Shown one piece after another: positions 16,791-25,638 of a DNA stretch of 64,000 nucleotides (position 1 is its first letter; each line of letters opens with the position of its first letter). Source of the DNA: Bog-473 sp963755375 (GTDB taxonomy: Bacteria; Actinomycetota; Acidimicrobiia; Acidimicrobiales; RAAP-2); NCBI GenBank assembly GCA_963755375.1, contig CAVWKG010000016.1:1426001-1490000 (forward strand), read 5' to 3'. The notes below the pieces were generated by a model that did no database searches, was not told the origin of the DNA, and worked only from the letters and a program-made list of their open reading frames with translations. Position numbers and translations under genes: made by a program.

Positions 16791-18212
16791 GTGGCCAACC
16801 CCGTCGAGACAGGAAGGATGGCGCCGTCGCTACGGCGGATGCTGCTTCCGCTTGCCATGGCCCAGTTCATCTGCAGCTTCGCAGGTTCGAACATGAACGT
16901 CATGATCAACGACATCAGCCAGGATCTGCACACCACGGTGCAAGGCGTGCAGATCGCGATCACGCTTTTCCTGCTCGTCATGGCGGCGCTGATGATCCCC
17001 GGCGGCAAGCTGACCGATCGATGGGGCCGAAAGCGCTGCTTCACGATAGGACTCTCCATCTACGCGGTGGGCGCGGTGCTGAGTGCGGCCGCCCCTGGCC
17101 TGGGGGTCCTGATCTTGGGCAACTCGATCCTCGAAGGGGTGGGCACGGCACTCCTCATTCCCCCGGTGTACATCCTCACCACCATGCTCTTCCACGACCT
17201 GCGGTCCCGGGCCCAGGCGTTCGGCATCATCAGTGGCATGGGTGGCATCGGTGCCGCCACCGGTCCCCTGATCGGAGGATTCATCACCACGACCATCACC
17301 TGGCGCGCTGCCTTCGTCTTTCAAGCCGTCGTGGTCGCCCTCATCGTACTGCTCAGTCGCCGCGTTCATGATCCTCTGCCGGCGGATCCCACCCGCCCGT
17401 TCGACACCGTAGGGGCGGTCCTGTCGGCGGTTGGGCTGGTGACACTCGTCGTCGGGATCATGGCGGCCGACAACAACCTCGCTGTGTGTGCGCTCCTCAT
17501 CGTCGCCGGGGCGCTCATCATTTTCGGCTTCTTCGCCTGGGTCCGGAGCCGTGAACGTGTCGGAAAGGAGGCGCTGCTCTCGACCAAGCTCTTTCGCAAC
17601 CGCACATCGAACCTCGGCCTCGTGACGCAGAACGTGCAGTGGCTGATGCTCATGGGGACGTCGTTCGTCGTTTCCGCATATCTCCAGGTCGTGCGGGGCT
17701 ACAGCGCCATCAAGACCGGCGTGATCTTCACCGCAGCCACGCTCGGCATCTTGGTGTCCTCGCTGGCTGCCGGCGCCTTGGCCAAGCGCTTCCAGCAGCG
17801 AACGTTGATCCTGATCGGGTTTGTGACCACCATCGCCGGTGTGGTCTTCCTTCTGCTGATCGTCAAGCACTCACCGAGCGAATGGGCCTTCGCGCCCGGA
17901 CTGCTGCTCATCGGATTGGGCCTCGGGGTGATGCTCACTCCCTCGGTGAATGTGGTCCAGTCCGCCTTCCCCGAGGACCAGCAGAGCGAGATCTCAGGGC
18001 TGTCGCGCTGCGTGTCGAACCTCGGTTCGTCGCTGGGCACAGCAATCGCCGGCACGATTCTCATCTCGGGACTGACCGACCCGACGCGGTCCTATGCCCT
18101 GGCCATGATCGTGGTCGCAGCAGTCGGTTTCGTCGGCCTTGGGGTGACGATCTTTCTCCGCGGTAATGAGCCGGCGTCGGCCGCCGCCGCGGTGAGCTCA
18201 CCCTCGAGCTGA
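16791..18212 (+). CDS. MFS transporter, DHA2 (drug:H+ antiporter-2) family
   Basis: A 473-residue, ~14-helix major facilitator. Helix 1 starts LPLAMAQFICSFAGSNMNVM, the loop 2-3 signature is GGKLTDRWGRKRCF, and motif C of exporters appears as SGMGGIGAATGPLIGGFI. Helices 7-14 continue to a short polar tail. DHA2 members expel drugs, dyes or bile salts with proton influx; sequence does not fix the substrate. GTG 16791 has GGGAGAAG just upstream. The gene follows the GH15 remnant by 24 bases. No adjacent TetR or MarR regulator. Confidence 0.9.
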   Translation: MANPVETGRMAPSLRRMLLPLAMAQFICSFAGSNMNVMINDISQDLHTTVQGVQIAITLFLLVMAALMIPGGKLTDRWGRKRCFTIGLSIYAVGAVLSAAAPGLGVLILGNSILEGVGTALLIPPVYILTTMLFHDLRSRAQAFGIISGMGGIGAATGPLIGGFITTTITWRAAFVFQAVVVALIVLLSRRVHDPLPADPTRPFDTVGAVLSAVGLVTLVVGIMAADNNLAVCALLIVAGALIIFGFFAWVRSRERVGKEALLSTKLFRNRTSNLGLVTQNVQWLMLMGTSFVVSAYLQVVRGYSAIKTGVIFTAATLGILVSSLAAGALAKRFQQRTLILIGFVTTIAGVVFLLLIVKHSPSEWAFAPGLLLIGLGLGVMLTPSVNVVQSAFPEDQQSEISGLSRCVSNLGSSLGTAIAGTILISGLTDPTRSYALAMIVVAAVGFVGLGVTIFLRGNEPASAAAAVSSPSS

Positions 18213-18602
18213 GTGCCACGATCCTGCCAGTCGAACCATCGTCGAGATCTGCTGCCGACTTGGGGTAAGCGCGTGGATGTCACCACCCGCGCCATTCGGT
18301 GTCATCGAACGCGAATGTTAAGGGCAGTGAATTCGCGTGGAATGTGGGCAGAATTCGCGACAGCAGCCCGAGAGGATCGCTGAGCAGGGCGGCAAGCACC
18401 CAGCTAGCGCTGACCCCGAGATAGATAGCTCCTTGGCGGGAGAGGGCTAAGCCGGACGCATGGAGCCGGCGAGGACGGAGCGAAACGGCAACCCTGAGCG
18501 GGTTGACGGCGTTGTGCCTGTGTTGTTGGTTGCTCTGAGACTCGGGGTCTAGCGTGGCTAACCGGTACGTGAGACATCGCTGCGCAGTCGAGAGGGGGCT
18601 GG
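18213..18602. other. Intergenic region before the beta-helix protein
   Basis: About 390 bases. GAATTCGCG occurs twice, at 18329-18337 and 18351-18359 (22 bp apart, two helical turns), and its inverse core GCGAAT at 18311-18316. These could be regulator sites for the secreted-protein gene at 18603. No gene, tRNA or convincing terminator is visible. Confidence 0.45.
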
Positions 18603-20615
18603 ATGTCGGAACTTCGGCGTGGGATGGGCCGTTTTCGGCGCACGTTCGGGCCGGTCGTCGCCGCTCTAGGGCTGAGCAGCGGACTCGTTGTGCTCGGTGC
18701 AGTGGGTGCCGCGGGATCTTCGGACCCAAGCGTGGAGACCGCGTGCAGTGGAACCTTGAGCGGCTCCGCCTTCACCCTCACCGCGGACTGCGACACGACG
18801 GTGCCGCTCACGGTTCCAGACGGGGTCACCCTCGATGGCGCTGGCCACACCGTCACCGCACACGACATCACTGGTACCCCTGGGTCTTTCGACGGCGCAG
18901 TGTTGTCGAACGCTGGTACGTCGATGAGCATCGAGGACCTGACGATCATGGGCACCGGGTTCACACAGACCCAGCCCCCAGGTTCTTGTGGGAGGGCGAC
19001 GTTGAACGGCATTTGGTTCAACGGTGCGGGCGGCTCGGTGACCAACGTAACTGTCACGGGGATAACGGAGAGCAGCAATTGCCAAGTCGGAAGGGCGATC
19101 GTGGCCACCGGTACTGCTGGTCAGACCCTCACGATCACCGGCACCACCGTGAGCGGCTACAACAAGAACGGGATCCAGGCATCGGGGATGACCATGAACG
19201 TCTCGGATAGCACGATCGGATCCCCCGCGTCCCTAAAGGGCATCACCGGCCAGAACGGACTGGTGTACATAGGCGGCGCCACGGGCACGACCTCGGGCAG
19301 CACCATCTACGGCAGCGGCTACGGCAGTGACCTGAACGCGAACACGGCTGTGCTCCTGTTCGGAGCGACAAACGTCACCCTGACGAGCGACACGATCACG
19401 GGAGACGGAACCGACATCGGCGTGGCCGTGGCCTCCGACAGCACCGGCGCGATCGTCGACCGAAATCAGATCGGCCGGACCGCCCCCGACGCGCCCGACA
19501 ATTTCGGCTTCGGAGTGGAGCTCGACCCCGGGTCGACGGCGACGGTGACCTGCAACACCTTCAGCGGCTGGGCCAACAATCTTTCCGGAGTGCCGCCGCA
19601 GCCACCATGCATCACGACCACCGAGTTGCCGCCAGCCGAACTCAACACCCCCTATGTCGCCACCTTGGAGGCAATCGGAGGGACAGCGCCCTACACGTGG
19701 TCGGTCGCGTCCGGGTCGCTGCCGCCCGGGCTGTCGCTTGCGTCAGACGGGACGATCTCCGGCACTCCGACGGCGACGGGAACGTTCACCTTTTCGCTCC
19801 GGGTCGTCGACTCCCTGGGTGCCTCGGCGAGGATAGACCAGTCGCTCGAGGTGACAGTAGAGACCAACGTACCGGGCTACTGGCTCGGGGCGGCCGACGG
19901 GGGTGTCTTCGCATACGGCTCCGCGACGTTCAATGGGTCAGCCGCGAATCTCCACCTTGCCGCGCCCATCGTGGGAATGGCCGCAAGCCCGACGGGTGGT
20001 TACTGGCTGGTGGCCTCCGACGGCGGAGTGTTCTCTTTCGGCGCGCCATTCTTCGGGTCGCTGGCCGGCCAGGCGCTGGGCGCGCCCATCGTGGGTATGG
20101 CCGCCACCCCGGAAGGTGATGGGTACTACCTCGTCGCTGCTAACGGCAGTGTGTTCCCCTTCGGGGCCGCCGTGTTCCGCGGCTCGATGCAGGGTGATCC
20201 CCTCAACGCACCGGTGGTCGGGATCGCCGTCACCGCGGACAACCAGGGCTACTACCTCGTGGCCTCCGACGGTGGGGTGTTCGCCTTCGGCGACGCCCGC
20301 TTCCAAGGATCGATGGGCGGCAAGAGGATCAACCAGCCCATCGTCGGTATCTCCTCGGACGACTCCACCTCTGGATACTGGCTCGTCGCCCACGACGGCG
20401 GGGTGTTCGCCTTCGACGCCCCCTTCTTCGGATCCACTGGAGGACTACACCTCAATGCGCCTGTCGTCAGCCTGTCGTCGAACGAGAGCGACTCGGGGTA
20501 CTACCTTGCTGGTTCCGACGGAGGTGTCTTCGCATTCGGATCCGCGCCGTTCCTCGGCTCGATGGGAGGAAAGCACCTCAATGCACCCGTCGTCGGATCA
20601 GCAGCCATCGGCTAG
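18603..20615 (+). CDS. Secreted beta-helix / Ig / GYWL-repeat protein
   Basis: A 670-residue exported protein. Order: signal peptide (basic start, hydrophobic FGPVVAALGLSSGLVVLGAV, Ala cleavage region), a right-handed parallel beta-helix region (~40-330, many short NVTLTSDTI-like rungs), one putative Ig domain (~335-420, APYTWSVASGSLPPGLSLAS then GTISGTPTATGTFTFSLRV), and six ~41-residue repeats (~425-668) built on GYWLVASDGGVFSFGAPFFG and GxxLxAPIVGMA. That C-terminal repeat is widespread in Acidimicrobiia and relatives and is probably a beta-propeller-like surface module. No sortase motif or terminal helix, so it is released or held non-covalently. ATG 18603 follows GAGAGGGGG. Confidence 0.85.
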   Translation: MSELRRGMGRFRRTFGPVVAALGLSSGLVVLGAVGAAGSSDPSVETACSGTLSGSAFTLTADCDTTVPLTVPDGVTLDGAGHTVTAHDITGTPGSFDGAVLSNAGTSMSIEDLTIMGTGFTQTQPPGSCGRATLNGIWFNGAGGSVTNVTVTGITESSNCQVGRAIVATGTAGQTLTITGTTVSGYNKNGIQASGMTMNVSDSTIGSPASLKGITGQNGLVYIGGATGTTSGSTIYGSGYGSDLNANTAVLLFGATNVTLTSDTITGDGTDIGVAVASDSTGAIVDRNQIGRTAPDAPDNFGFGVELDPGSTATVTCNTFSGWANNLSGVPPQPPCITTTELPPAELNTPYVATLEAIGGTAPYTWSVASGSLPPGLSLASDGTISGTPTATGTFTFSLRVVDSLGASARIDQSLEVTVETNVPGYWLGAADGGVFAYGSATFNGSAANLHLAAPIVGMAASPTGGYWLVASDGGVFSFGAPFFGSLAGQALGAPIVGMAATPEGDGYYLVAANGSVFPFGAAVFRGSMQGDPLNAPVVGIAVTADNQGYYLVASDGGVFAFGDARFQGSMGGKRINQPIVGISSDDSTSGYWLVAHDGGVFAFDAPFFGSTGGLHLNAPVVSLSSNESDSGYYLAGSDGGVFAFGSAPFLGSMGGKHLNAPVVGSAAIG

Positions 20616-20629
20616 TAAAACACGTTCTG

Positions 20630-20664
20630 TCGCGAAATCGGGCTGGGCGCCCGACGAATCGCGA
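20630..20664. terminator. Stem-loop between convergent genes
   Basis: TCGGGC (20638-20643) pairs with GCCCGA (20649-20654) across a five-base loop, and palindromic TCGCGA hexamers at 20630-20635 and 20659-20664 extend the stem. It lies in the 69-bp gap between the stops of the beta-helix gene and nrdJ, where a bidirectional terminator is expected. There is no clear T tract. Confidence 0.5.
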
Positions 20665-20684
20665 GATGCGACACCGCGAAATTC

Positions 20685-23537
20685 TCAGGAGCACCCGCTG
20701 GTCGACCCGCAGCTCCCGCAGACGTAACACGAGCCGGCCCGCTGCATGGTGTTGCCGCAGTTGTAACAGAGCGGCGCGTCGAGCTGCTCCGCCCGGGACA
20801 TCGGCCGCTCTGCGGGAGATCGCACATCGGTCGTGGCGGGAACGCCGTTGCTGAGCCCGTCTTCGACGAGCCCGACCGACGGTGTCGCCATCTCCTCCAC
20901 GCCTGGCAACGTCGGCTGTGTCCGCTCTTGCGTGGAGAGGATGCCGAGCTCGGTGCGCTCCTCCACCGGGAGGAAGTCCAGCGCCAGGCGCCGCGAGATG
21001 TAGTCGATGAGGCTGGTGGCGATCCGCAGCTCCGGGTCGTCGGTGATACCGGCCGGCTCGAACTTCATGTTGGCGAACTTGCGCACGAAGGTGGCCAGCG
21101 GCACGCCGTGCTGTAGCCCCAGGCTGAGCGAAATGGAGAAGGCGTCCATGATCCCGGCCAGGGTCGATCCCTGCTTGGAGACCTTGATGAACACCTCGCC
21201 CGGGCGCCCGTCCTCATACTCGCCGACGGTCACGTAGCCCTCGCAGTCGGCCACCCGGAACGAGAACGTCTTCGAGTTGCGCTTCCGGGGCAGGCGCTCG
21301 CGCACCGCGCCGACGACCACCGACGACGTCGCCCGCTGCTGCTCGTGCGCCAGCGCCGCTTCGAGCTGAGCGATACGTTCGGCTGTCGCCCGGGCGCGGG
21401 CCTCGGCCTCCGAACCGGCCGGAGCCGTGTCGCCGCCCACCGCCGCCGGCTCCTTCTTGGTCGTCGACAGAGGCTGGGCCACCTTGCAGTTGTCCCGGTA
21501 AATGGCCACCGCCTTGATGCCCAGGCGCCAGGCGTCAATGTGCAGCTGCTCCACGTCCTCGACGCTCACGTCCTCGGGCATGTTGACCGTCTTGGAGATG
21601 GCGCCGCTGATGAAGGGCTGCACCGCTCCCATCATGCGGATATGGCCCGAGTAGTGGATGGTGTTGTCCCCCATGGAACAGGCGAAGACAGGAAGGTGCT
21701 CGAGGGCCAGGTGGGGCGCGCCGAGGATCGACATGTGCTCGTTGACGTAGGCCACGATGTCCTCGGCCTGCTCGACCCCGTAGCCCAGCTTGGCCAGCGC
21801 GCGGGGCACCGTCTGGTTGACGATCGACATGGTGCCGCCGCCCACCAACTTCTTGGTCTTCACCAACCCGAGGTCGGGCTCAACGCCGGTGGTATCACAA
21901 TCCATGAGCAAGCCAATAGTTCCAGTCGGCGCCAAAACACTGGCCTGCGAGTTGCGCACGCCATAGGCCTCGGCCAGGTCGACCGCACGGTCCCACGCTT
22001 CCTGAGCCGAGGAGAGGAGCTCGGGCGGCACGACGTCCTCGTCGATGCGGGCCGCCTCTGCCTGGTGCATGCGCAGGACGTTGAGCATCGGCTCGGCGTT
22101 CTCGTGATAGCCGGCGAACGGGCCCATCCGGGCCGCGGTCCGGGCTGACGTGGCGTAGGCGTGCCCCGTCAGGAGCGCCGTGATGGCGGCCGCCCAGGCC
22201 CGCCCGGCGTCGGAGTCGTAGGGCAGGCCCTGCGCCATGAGCAGCGCACCCAGGTTGGCGTAGCCGATGCCGAGCTGCCGGAAGGCGCGCGTCGTCTCAC
22301 CGATCCGCTCGGTCGGGTAGTCGGCGTTACCCACGATGATCTCCTGCCCGGTGAACACGACCGACACGCCCGCCTTGAAGCCCTCCACGTCGAACTCGTC
22401 GTTCTCGTCGAGGAACGTCAGCAGGTTCATGGACGCCAGATTGCAGGCCGAGTCGTCGAGGTGAACGTATTCTGAGCACGGGTTACTTCCGTTGATCCGA
22501 CCCGTCATCGGCGCCGTGTGCCAGCGGTTGATGGTGGTGTCGTACTGCAGTCCCGGGTCGGCGCATTCCCAGGCCGAGTGGGCGATCTGGCGGAACAGGT
22601 CACGTGCCGGCACGGTCCGCACGACCGAGCCGTCGGTCCGCGCCGTCAGGTTCCAGTCACGCCCGTCGATCACGGCCTCCATGAACTCGTCGGTCACCCG
22701 CACGGAGTTGTTGGCGTTCTGGTACTGGGTCGAGTGGCTGTCGGCCCCGTCGAGGTCCATGTCGAAGCCGGCGTCACGCAACACGCGGGCCTTGCGCTCC
22801 TCGATCGCCTTGCACCAGATGAAGTCCTCGACGTCGGGGTGGTCGGCGTCGAGGATGACCATCTTGGCGGCGCGGCGCGTCTTGCCTCCGGACTTGATCG
22901 TGCCGGCCGAGGCGTCGGCACCGCGCATGAAGCTCACCGGGCCCGACGCCGTGCCGCCGCCCTTGAGCAGCTCGTGCGACGAGCGAATGCGCGACAGGTT
23001 GACGCCGGCACCCGAACCGCCCTTGAAGATGATGCCCTCCTCGGTGTACCAGTTGAGGATCGAGTCCATCGTGTCCTCGACCGAGAGGATGAAGCACGCC
23101 GAGCCCTGCTGGGGCACGCCCTGCACGCCGATGTTGAACCAGACCGGCGAGTTGAACGCCGCCCTCTGGTGGATGATGAGGAACTTGAGCTCGTGGTTGA
23201 AGACCAGGGCCTCCTCGTCGTCGACGAAGTAGCCGTCCTTGATCCCCCACGCCGTCAGCGTGTCGGCGACCCGGTCGGCCACCTGGCGCAGCGACCACTC
23301 GCGCTCCTCGGTGCCGACGGTCCCCCGGAAGTACTTCTGCGCCAAGATGTTGGTGGCGTTCACGCTCCAGGACTCGGGCACCTCGACGCCGAGCTGCTCG
23401 AAGGCCACCGTGCCGTCCCGGAAGTTCGTGATACGGGCATCGCGCCGCTCCCAGGTGACCTCGTCGTAGGGGTGCACGCCTTCGGTGGTGAAGTGCCGGC
23501 GGATGCCGATCTCGGATCGCTGGGGGGCGATGGCCAT
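20685..23537 (-). CDS. nrdJ: Adenosylcobalamin-dependent ribonucleotide reductase (class II)
   Basis: A 950-residue class II RNR that reduces ribonucleotides to deoxyribonucleotides using coenzyme B12. Landmarks: N-terminal RNR core (NILAQKYFRGTVGT), FNSPVWFNIGV, the substrate-site Cys region QQGSACFILSVEDTMDS, the radical loop with NPCSEYVHLDDSACNLASMN, SVLAPTGTIGLLMDCDTTGV, and a C-terminal zinc-ribbon/redox tail (LCYNCGNTMQRAGSCYVCG). This long form is typical of actinobacteria. Start ATG 23537 has AGGAGG upstream. It is preceded by a ~200-base leader, two NrdR-like boxes and a strong promoter (separate entries), so repression by NrdR according to dNTP/ATP level is likely. Confidence 0.97.
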   Translation of the reverse strand: MAIAPQRSEIGIRRHFTTEGVHPYDEVTWERRDARITNFRDGTVAFEQLGVEVPESWSVNATNILAQKYFRGTVGTEEREWSLRQVADRVADTLTAWGIKDGYFVDDEEALVFNHELKFLIIHQRAAFNSPVWFNIGVQGVPQQGSACFILSVEDTMDSILNWYTEEGIIFKGGSGAGVNLSRIRSSHELLKGGGTASGPVSFMRGADASAGTIKSGGKTRRAAKMVILDADHPDVEDFIWCKAIEERKARVLRDAGFDMDLDGADSHSTQYQNANNSVRVTDEFMEAVIDGRDWNLTARTDGSVVRTVPARDLFRQIAHSAWECADPGLQYDTTINRWHTAPMTGRINGSNPCSEYVHLDDSACNLASMNLLTFLDENDEFDVEGFKAGVSVVFTGQEIIVGNADYPTERIGETTRAFRQLGIGYANLGALLMAQGLPYDSDAGRAWAAAITALLTGHAYATSARTAARMGPFAGYHENAEPMLNVLRMHQAEAARIDEDVVPPELLSSAQEAWDRAVDLAEAYGVRNSQASVLAPTGTIGLLMDCDTTGVEPDLGLVKTKKLVGGGTMSIVNQTVPRALAKLGYGVEQAEDIVAYVNEHMSILGAPHLALEHLPVFACSMGDNTIHYSGHIRMMGAVQPFISGAISKTVNMPEDVSVEDVEQLHIDAWRLGIKAVAIYRDNCKVAQPLSTTKKEPAAVGGDTAPAGSEAEARARATAERIAQLEAALAHEQQRATSSVVVGAVRERLPRKRNSKTFSFRVADCEGYVTVGEYEDGRPGEVFIKVSKQGSTLAGIMDAFSISLSLGLQHGVPLATFVRKFANMKFEPAGITDDPELRIATSLIDYISRRLALDFLPVEERTELGILSTQERTQPTLPGVEEMATPSVGLVEDGLSNGVPATTDVRSPAERPMSRAEQLDAPLCYNCGNTMQRAGSCYVCGSCGSTSGCS

Positions 23538-23734
23538 GGCGTTGGGGTCCTCCTGTTTGGCTCGTTCTCGGGGGTTTCGCTGCTTGCCTGTGGGTGCTCT
23601 TGCCTGCTGGTCGGCGCCGTCACCCCACCCCCAGTCCAGCGGAGCGGTGTCTCACGGCGCGTCTCCCGATCCAGCGTCCGAAAGGGGGCTTCAGTCGCCT
23701 CACCACAATATGTAGTGGTTGGCCCCTCCCCGAG
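23538..23734 (-). other. nrdJ untranslated leader
   Basis: Roughly 200 bases lie between the predicted transcription start and the nrdJ ATG. It is GC-rich and could fold, for example around CCAGCAGGCAAGAGC on the minus strand, but I could not match it to the cobalamin riboswitch consensus (no convincing B12 box). Whether it is a structured regulatory RNA remains open. Confidence 0.35.
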
Positions 23735-23750
23735 ACACGAGATGCTGTGT
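23703..23750 (-). promoter_or_regulatory. Two NrdR-box-like sites upstream of nrdJ
   Basis: Box 1, CCACAATATGTAGTGG (23703-23718), and box 2, ACACGAGATGCTGTGT (23735-23750), fit the NrdR consensus (ACACWATATATWGTGT) at the outer ACAC/GTGT-type arms. Box 1 also keeps most of the AT-rich core. Their centres are 32 bp apart, three helical turns, the spacing characteristic of paired NrdR sites. They lie just downstream of the -10 element, a repressing position. Confidence 0.8.
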
Positions 23751-23751
23751 C

Positions 23752-23781
23752 ATTACAGCATTGTAGTTACGTACTTGTCAA
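23752..23781 (-). promoter_or_regulatory. Predicted nrdJ promoter (TTGACA-18-TGTAAT)
   Basis: On the minus strand TTGACA (complement of 23776-23781) and TGTAAT (complement of 23752-23757) are separated by 18 bp, close to the housekeeping sigma consensus. Transcription would start near 23745, inside NrdR box 2, which supports repression by occlusion. Confidence 0.7.
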
Positions 23782-23921
23782 CCACATGCATGCACCATTC
23801 CTGCAGGTCACAGGCCGCTCGCGATTGTTTGCGCGCGAAGGGCTCCAGATGGGGTGGAGAAGACCTCCGGACGGGGGCGCCAAGGCGACCGTTCCACCGG
23901 AAGAGTTAGCGTCAACACCCC

Positions 23922-25472
23922 ATGGCAAGGGTCGTCGTCGCCATCGATGCGGGCACGACCGGGGTGCGCGCCCTCGCCGTCGACGGGAGGGCCCGGGTGG
24001 CCGACGTCGCCTACCGGGAGCTGACGCAGCACTTCCCCCGGCCCGGATGGGTCGAGCACGATGCGGCCGAGATCTGGGATGCCGTACGCGCCACGCTGGC
24101 CGAGCTCGGCGCGCGCCTGGCCCAGGCGGGCGACACCGTCGCCGCCATCGGGATCACCAACCAGCGCGAGACGCTCGTGGCGTTCGACCGTTCGACGGGA
24201 CGGCCGCTGCACCGCGCCATCGTCTGGCAGGACCGGCGCACGGCGGCCCTGTGCGCCGAGCTCACCGCGGCCGGCCACCTTCCCCTCGTGCGCGCCACCA
24301 CCGGGCTCGTGCTCGACCCCTACTTCAGCGCCACCAAGGCGGCGTGGCTGCTCCGCCAGGGCGACCTCCCCCTCGCCGCCGACGATCCGGACCTCTCCTT
24401 CTGCACGGTCGACAGCTGGGTGCTGTGGAATCTCACCGGCGGCGTGCGCGGCGGCACCTACGCCACCGACCCTTCCAACGCCAGCCGCACCCTGCTGCTC
24501 GATACGGCGACGCTGTCGTGGTCCCCCGAGCTCTGTGCCGTCTTCGGGGTGCCCCCCCACACCCTCCCCGAGGTGCGACCGTCGGCCGGCCACTTCGGCA
24601 CGGCATCGCTGGGCGACCTCGGCCCGGCGTCCGCGGTCCTCGACGGCGTCCCCGTCTCGGGTGTGCTCGGTGACCAGCAGGCCGCGCTCTTCGGGCAGGC
24701 CTGCTTCGAGCCGGGCATGGTGAAGGTCACCTACGGCACCGGCAGCTTCGCGCTGGCCAACGCGGGACCGGAGCGCCCGCCGGCGCCCGATGGGCTCACG
24801 GTCAGTTGCGCCTGGGACCTCGGCGCCCATGCCGACGCCACGCTGGGCCGCGTCGCCTACGCGCTCGAGGGCTCGGCCTTCGTCTCGGGCGCCGCCATCC
24901 AGTGGCTGCGCGACGGGCTCGGCATCATCTCCTCGGCCCCCGAGGTCGGGCCCCTGGCGGCATCGGTGCCCGACAGCGGCGGCGTCACCTTCGTCCCCGC
25001 GCTCACCGGCCTCGGCAGCCCGTGGTGGGATCCCCAGGCGCGCGGCATCGTCACCGGCCTCACCCGTGGCGTCGGCCGCGCCCACCTGGCACGCGCCTGC
25101 GTCGAGGGCATGGCGTTCCAGGTACGCGACATGACCGATGCCATGGCCGCCGCGTCGCCGCACCCACTGTCCGCGCTGCGGGCGGACGGAGGCGCCGCCG
25201 CCATGGACCTCCTCCTCGAGCTGCAGGCCGAGCAGAGCCGCATGCCGGTGGCGCGGCCGCGCTCGCTCGAGTCGACCGCACTCGGCGCGGCCACCGTGGC
25301 CGGCCTGGCCGAGGGGGTGTGGGCATCCCTGGCGGATCTCGCCGCGCTCTGGCATGCCGAAACCGTCTTCGAACCACAGCTGCCCGCCGAGCTGGCCGAC
25401 GCCACGCACGCGGTGTGGCGCCGGGCGGTCGAGAAGTCCATGGGCTGGGCCGCCCTCGACCCAGGGTCCTGA
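23922..25472 (+). CDS. glpK: Glycerol kinase-like FGGY carbohydrate kinase
   Basis: A 516-residue FGGY kinase. ATP-binding DAGTTGVRALAVD opens the protein; ITNQRETLVAFDRSTGRPLH and AIVWQDRRT are glycerol-kinase landmarks including the substrate Arg/Glu pair; GVLGDQQAALFGQACFEPG, TYGTGSFAL and GLGSPWWDPQARG continue the pattern. It should form glycerol 3-phosphate from glycerol and ATP. Length is usual for GlpK. No glpF or glpD is adjacent; the importer at 50-54.5 kb belongs to a class that includes glycerol-3-phosphate uptake systems. ATG 23922 lies 385 bases from the divergent nrdJ start. Another polyol specificity cannot be excluded. Confidence 0.88.
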   Translation: MARVVVAIDAGTTGVRALAVDGRARVADVAYRELTQHFPRPGWVEHDAAEIWDAVRATLAELGARLAQAGDTVAAIGITNQRETLVAFDRSTGRPLHRAIVWQDRRTAALCAELTAAGHLPLVRATTGLVLDPYFSATKAAWLLRQGDLPLAADDPDLSFCTVDSWVLWNLTGGVRGGTYATDPSNASRTLLLDTATLSWSPELCAVFGVPPHTLPEVRPSAGHFGTASLGDLGPASAVLDGVPVSGVLGDQQAALFGQACFEPGMVKVTYGTGSFALANAGPERPPAPDGLTVSCAWDLGAHADATLGRVAYALEGSAFVSGAAIQWLRDGLGIISSAPEVGPLAASVPDSGGVTFVPALTGLGSPWWDPQARGIVTGLTRGVGRAHLARACVEGMAFQVRDMTDAMAAASPHPLSALRADGGAAAMDLLLELQAEQSRMPVARPRSLESTALGAATVAGLAEGVWASLADLAALWHAETVFEPQLPAELADATHAVWRRAVEKSMGWAALDPGS

Positions 25473-25638
25473 CCCCGGGCGGCCCGCGCAGAATTTCCGT
25501 GTGGCACGCACGAAATCTGCGGGGCAATGCTTCTTTGGCCCTACCACCAGCCAGGTGCAACAGACAGACTGACGATGGGGCGCGCGGGCTGCCTGTGCGT
25601 GCTGGCGCTCGCCGTAGCAAGGACGCAGGGAGTGCAAC

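Noticed and set aside
23538..23734. Cobalamin riboswitch upstream of nrdJ
   Set aside because: No B12 box or matching conserved core could be aligned in the leader on the minus strand.
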